Shown here: in pieces, positions 10,917-20,000 of the stretch
Numbering within the stretch: the stretch's first letter is position 1
Layout of the letters: each line of letters opens with the position of its first letter
Source of the DNA: Chrysomallon squamiferum
Taxonomy: Eukaryota; Mollusca; Gastropoda; Neomphalida; Peltospiridae
Assembly: GCA_012295275.1 (NCBI GenBank)
Contig: CM022677.1
Span: 27,358,879 to 27,378,878 of the forward strand
Length of the DNA stretch: 20,000 nt
Reading direction: 5' to 3'
Made by a program: the position numbers and the translations under genes
Notes under the pieces: generated by a model
The model's database searches: none
What the model was told of the DNA's origin: nothing
The model's input: the letters and a program-made list of their open reading frames with translations, nothing else

Positions 10917-11570
10917 TGTATGTGTGTGTGTGTGTGTGTGTGTGTGGTAATCAAACTGGAGTTGAGAGTTGTAAAATGTAATTTAAAAGTATCCTGTATT
11001 TTATGAATAAATCTCTGTAATAAATAATGATACTGATACATATATACAAGTATTATTATAAGAATTTGTTAAAATATCATTTATTGTAGACATATTTTGT
11101 AAACATACCTGGTACGAGTATAATAAAAAATATAATGTTAAAAAGTATCAAAAACATTTTTAGAATTATCACGATGAAACATGACGAATTTATGTCGAAT
11201 GTATGAAAAATGATCAATTTAATGTTGAATACATCAAACTAAATTATATCAAAAGTACCTGAAGAAGTTATGTTAAAAATATCAAAAAAATGTGTTGAGA
11301 GTGTCACATTAACAAATATACAACCAACGTAGGACAAAAAAAGTTGAATTAAAAATGATACAAAAAATATACGTACAAGTTTCATGAACATTATGGTAAC
11401 TGTCACAAAAATTTACATTTAAAGTACATTGCAAAAATTTAGTGTTAAAAGGATCCACAAGATTTTTGTGAAAACTAATTTTTTTGGCACTTGATTTTAT
11501 ATTTCACGTATATCAAAGTATTCACAAAACACTATAATTTAAAAAAATTATTTTTCAGGGTTTCAAAATT
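9876..11570. other. AT-rich intergenic DNA
   Basis: No gene is supported. Contents include a poly-T run (about 10415-10437) facing a poly-A run (about 10458-10487), AT units near 10540-10560, a TATG/TG tract at 10838-10946, and a set of degenerate repeats around the phrase atgttnaanatatcaaaaa between about 11130 and 11300. The segment at 10207-10254 resembles 9466-9513. Confidence 0.65.
10838..10946. repeat. AT/(TG)n dinucleotide tract
   Basis: Short TATG and TA units lead into about 25 TG units, an interruption (tctgta), and about 13 more TG units. Confidence 0.9.
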
Positions 11571-11574
11571 TTCA

Positions 11575-11588
11575 GTTACCATGGCAAC
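11575..11588. promoter_or_regulatory. RFX X-box
   Basis: GTTACCATGGCAAC fits the 14-bp X-box consensus GTHNCCATRGNAAC at every position and is palindromic except for one pair. It begins 126 bp upstream of the start codon. RFX factors are known to bind such sites. Binding here is inferred. Confidence 0.55.
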
Positions 11589-11601
11589 CATTTCGTATTG
11601 A
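11581..11601 (+). other. Six-codon upstream ORF
   Basis: An ATG inside the X-box opens a six-residue frame (MATISY) that stops at 11599-11601. It is in the same frame as the main ATG 120 bases downstream. It counts only if the transcript starts upstream of 11581. The same TGA shows that the main coding frame cannot extend further 5' within this exon. Confidence 0.4.
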
Positions 11602-11609
11602 CCAATCGG
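11600..11609 (+). promoter_or_regulatory. CCAAT box (NF-Y type)
   Basis: GACCAATCGG matches the NF-Y consensus RRCCAATSRG fully. It lies 11 bp after the X-box, an X-then-Y order known from RFX/NF-Y co-bound promoters. Confidence 0.5.
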
Positions 11610-11700
11610 CACACAAGCTACGACCTTCCTGTTCTGTTCTAACCAGGGACAGATAACTCACAACCAACCACCTGTAACAAAGGGAAGACAACTGTGCAGC

Positions 11701-18490
<6,790 letters not shown>

Positions 18491-18526
18491 GTAACTGTAG
18501 TGGTAGTAGTAGTTGTAGTTGTAGTA

Positions 18527-18607
18527 GCTGCAGTCAACGAGACATGGGGTAGATGCAGTCAACAAGATTTTCATAATGACAACAAAGAATGTGAAGCCAA
18601 GGTAATT
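18527..18607 (+). pseudogene. Copy 1 of the exon 3 end with decoy donor
   Basis: It repeats exon 3 from gtcaacgagacatgggg (18533, original at 18421) to the donor, here aag|GTAATT at 18602. A stretch of the coding part around RRCDG is replaced or rearranged. Confidence 0.9.
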
Positions 18608-18717
18608 TATTATCTGTAGTGGTAGTAGTAGTTGTTGTAGTAATTGTTGTTACTAGTATGTTGTAGGTAGTAGTAGTAGTAGTAGTATTAGTGGTAGTGG
18701 TAGTTGTAGTTGTAGTA

Positions 18718-18787
18718 GCTGCAGTCAGCAGAGACATAATAAGGCAAGATTTTCATAATGACAACAAATAATGTGAAACCAGGTTGT
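18718..18787 (+). pseudogene. Copy 2 of the exon 3 end
   Basis: gcaagattttcataatgaca and aatgtgaaaccag are intact, but the upstream part is shortened and the donor has become GTTGTA, a poor splice site. Confidence 0.88.
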
Positions 18788-18815
18788 AATGGTAGTAGTA
18801 GTTGTAGTTATAGTA

Positions 18816-18858
18816 TATCAACGAGACATATGACAACAAATTTTTAAACCAGGTAGTT
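18816..18858 (+). pseudogene. Copy 3 of the exon 3 end (most degraded)
   Basis: atcaacgagacat, then tgacaacaaa, then aaaccag|GTAGTT. Internal sequence has been lost. It is the furthest from the real exon and the most decayed. Confidence 0.75.
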
Positions 18859-19104
18859 TATTATCTGTAGTATTATTTTATTTATTTTATTAAGTTTTAT
18901 TCATTGTTTTAGTAAACTAGTTGTTGTAGTAGTAGTTGTAGTGGTAGTTGTAGTACCCAAAAAACAATAGCATTACTAAAATTATATTAATTATATATAA
19001 ATATTAATTAAAATAAAATTAATTAATTAAATTATAACTTTTTATTTATCTCATATTGATTTATTTTATATTATTTTATTTATTTTATTTTATTAATTTA
19101 TTCA

Positions 19105-19300
19105 TTGTTTTATCTCTCTCTCTCATCTGACAGTTCTCTCCCTCAAAAAACACTCTATATAAATCTGAAAATAAAACTAATAAATAAATTCTTTCTCTGT
19201 CTCTTTTCTCCATCTCTCTCTCTGTCTCTCTCTCTCTTTTCTCTGTCTTTCTGTATCACATTGTGTCTGTTTCTGTCTCTTTCTCTCTCTTTCTGTCTGT
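19105..19300. repeat. CT/TCTG/CTTT-rich tract
   Basis: Interrupted pyrimidine repeats with a unique island at about 19125-19190. The Leu/Ser frame is repeat-derived. Confidence 0.8.
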
Positions 19301-19435
19301 AAATATACATATATATATATACTCTACATAAATGTACATCTGTGTGTTTGTGTGTATGTACATCTATCTCTATCTATATATATATATATATATACACACA
19401 TATTTATATATGTACACACACACACACACAGAGAG

Positions 19436-19468
<33 letters not shown>

Positions 19469-19477
19469 ATATATATA

Positions 19478-19849
19478 TACAGGGTTAGAGCAGAATCTCA
19501 GTATTTTCTAAATAAAATTCAAAACAACATTTCAATCAGACACAGTTTACAGAAGCAGTCACTGCTGGATACAAATAAACATTAATTTGGTGTCCTGTTC
19601 AGAACACACACCCCACCCACAGCATGCAGTTCATGCATGACTGATTGAGGTATTATTAGATATATATATCTGTTTGTCCTTTATGTCCGGTTGTATTCAG
19701 AATATAGTTCACGTATCGTTTGTCAGTTGTCTGAAATGATATCATGAGCTCACAAAAATACCAGTTGGAAAAAAGGAAGAAAAAAAAAAATAATAATAAT
19801 TATATAGATAAATATAGTGGTTAAAAGTGTCGCAAGAATCAGTTATTAA
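19478..19849 (+). repeat. Dispersed repeat R, copy 2
   Basis: It matches 13065-13453 in the same orientation with many small differences. It is preceded by a similar ctacataaatgtac...AT...CA lead-in from about 19324 and followed by an A-rich tail (about 19850-19920). It sits in intron 3 of the same gene. Confidence 0.75.
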
Positions 19850-19921
19850 AAAAAAAAAAAAAACAATACTAATAAAAAAATTAAAAATTTAAATAAAGAA
19901 ATTAAAATTAATAAATAAAAT

Positions 19922-19924
<3 letters not shown>

Positions 19925-20000
<76 letters not shown>
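19925..20000. repeat. (CT)n tract running off the window
   Basis: An uninterrupted CT run of at least 76 bp to the right edge. Its true length is unknown. Confidence 0.95.

Larger units (their letters stand above)
11559..11700 (+). promoter_or_regulatory. Proximal promoter and/or 5' UTR of the glycosyltransferase gene
   Basis: Base composition changes abruptly here from AT-rich desert to balanced sequence that runs into the ATG. It holds an RFX X-box (11575-11588) and an NF-Y box (11600-11609), with no TATA box. A transcript starting 50-80 bp past the CCAAT box would have a very short leader. Alternatively, attatttttcag ending at 11558 could be a splice acceptor, which would make this the 5' UTR part of a second exon whose first exon lies upstream. 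The sequence alone does not decide. Confidence 0.5.
18491..18960. repeat. GTA/GTT trinucleotide tracts with embedded exon 3 ends
   Basis: Interrupted TAG and GTT units separate three copies of the exon 3 end. The first tract starts within the donor sequence itself (GTAACTGTAGTGG). Confidence 0.9.
18491..20000 (+). other. Intron 3, 5' part (runs off the window)
   Basis: It begins GTAACT. No further exon of the enzyme is recognisable before the edge. It contains GTA repeats with copied exon 3 ends, an AT-rich stretch (18860-19100), CT-rich DNA, AT and CA tracts, and repeat R copy 2. A terminal CT run reaches base 20000. Confidence 0.65.

Overview
This window looks like nuclear DNA of an invertebrate animal, plausibly a mollusc. 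It is strongly AT-rich and holds very many long simple-sequence tracts (ATT, GTT, CT/GA, CA/GT, GATA, GATACACA). It has split coding sequence with consensus GT..AG introns, and no bacterial-style gene packing, rRNA, tRNA or CRISPR array that I can see. The lineage is an inference from composition and intron style. No species can be named from the sequence.

The one gene I can support is on the + strand. Three exons (11701-11812, 16908-17015, 18323-18490) join in a constant phase 1 and encode the first 129 residues of a type II Golgi membrane protein. It has a short basic cytosolic tail, one signal-anchor, a stem, and then the start of a GT31 (Fringe-like) glycosyltransferase domain resembling core 1 beta-1,3-galactosyltransferase (C1GALT1). 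The DxD motif and the rest of the catalytic domain must lie beyond the right edge. About 110 bp upstream of the ATG sits an RFX X-box followed closely by an NF-Y CCAAT box, a credible TATA-less promoter. A possible splice acceptor at 11557-11558 leaves open an upstream untranslated exon.

Layout. 1-1131: AT-rich non-coding. 1132-5537: a recent segmental tandem duplication (A-B-A'-[C]-B') in which a 1.3-kb block, C, interrupts only the second copy. 5538-11570: AT-rich intergenic DNA with microsatellites and a 78-bp tandem repeat. 11571-11700: promoter or 5' UTR. 11813-16907: intron 1, with a ~0.7-kb-arm inverted repeat, a dispersed A-tailed repeat (R), and a 930-bp GATACACA/GATACATA array. 17016-18322: intron 2, CA and GATA arrays. 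18491-20000: part of intron 3, GTA arrays and a second copy of R.

The most unusual structure is at the gene's splice junctions. Pieces of exon ends, each carrying its splice site, have been copied into the flanking introns and are interleaved with microsatellite. Exon 3's acceptor plus about 30 coding bases recurs upstream inside GATA repeats. Exon 3's donor end recurs downstream inside GTA repeats. Exon 2's donor end recurs once inside CA repeats. These copies create decoy splice sites and record how simple-repeat expansion drags neighbouring coding sequence with it.
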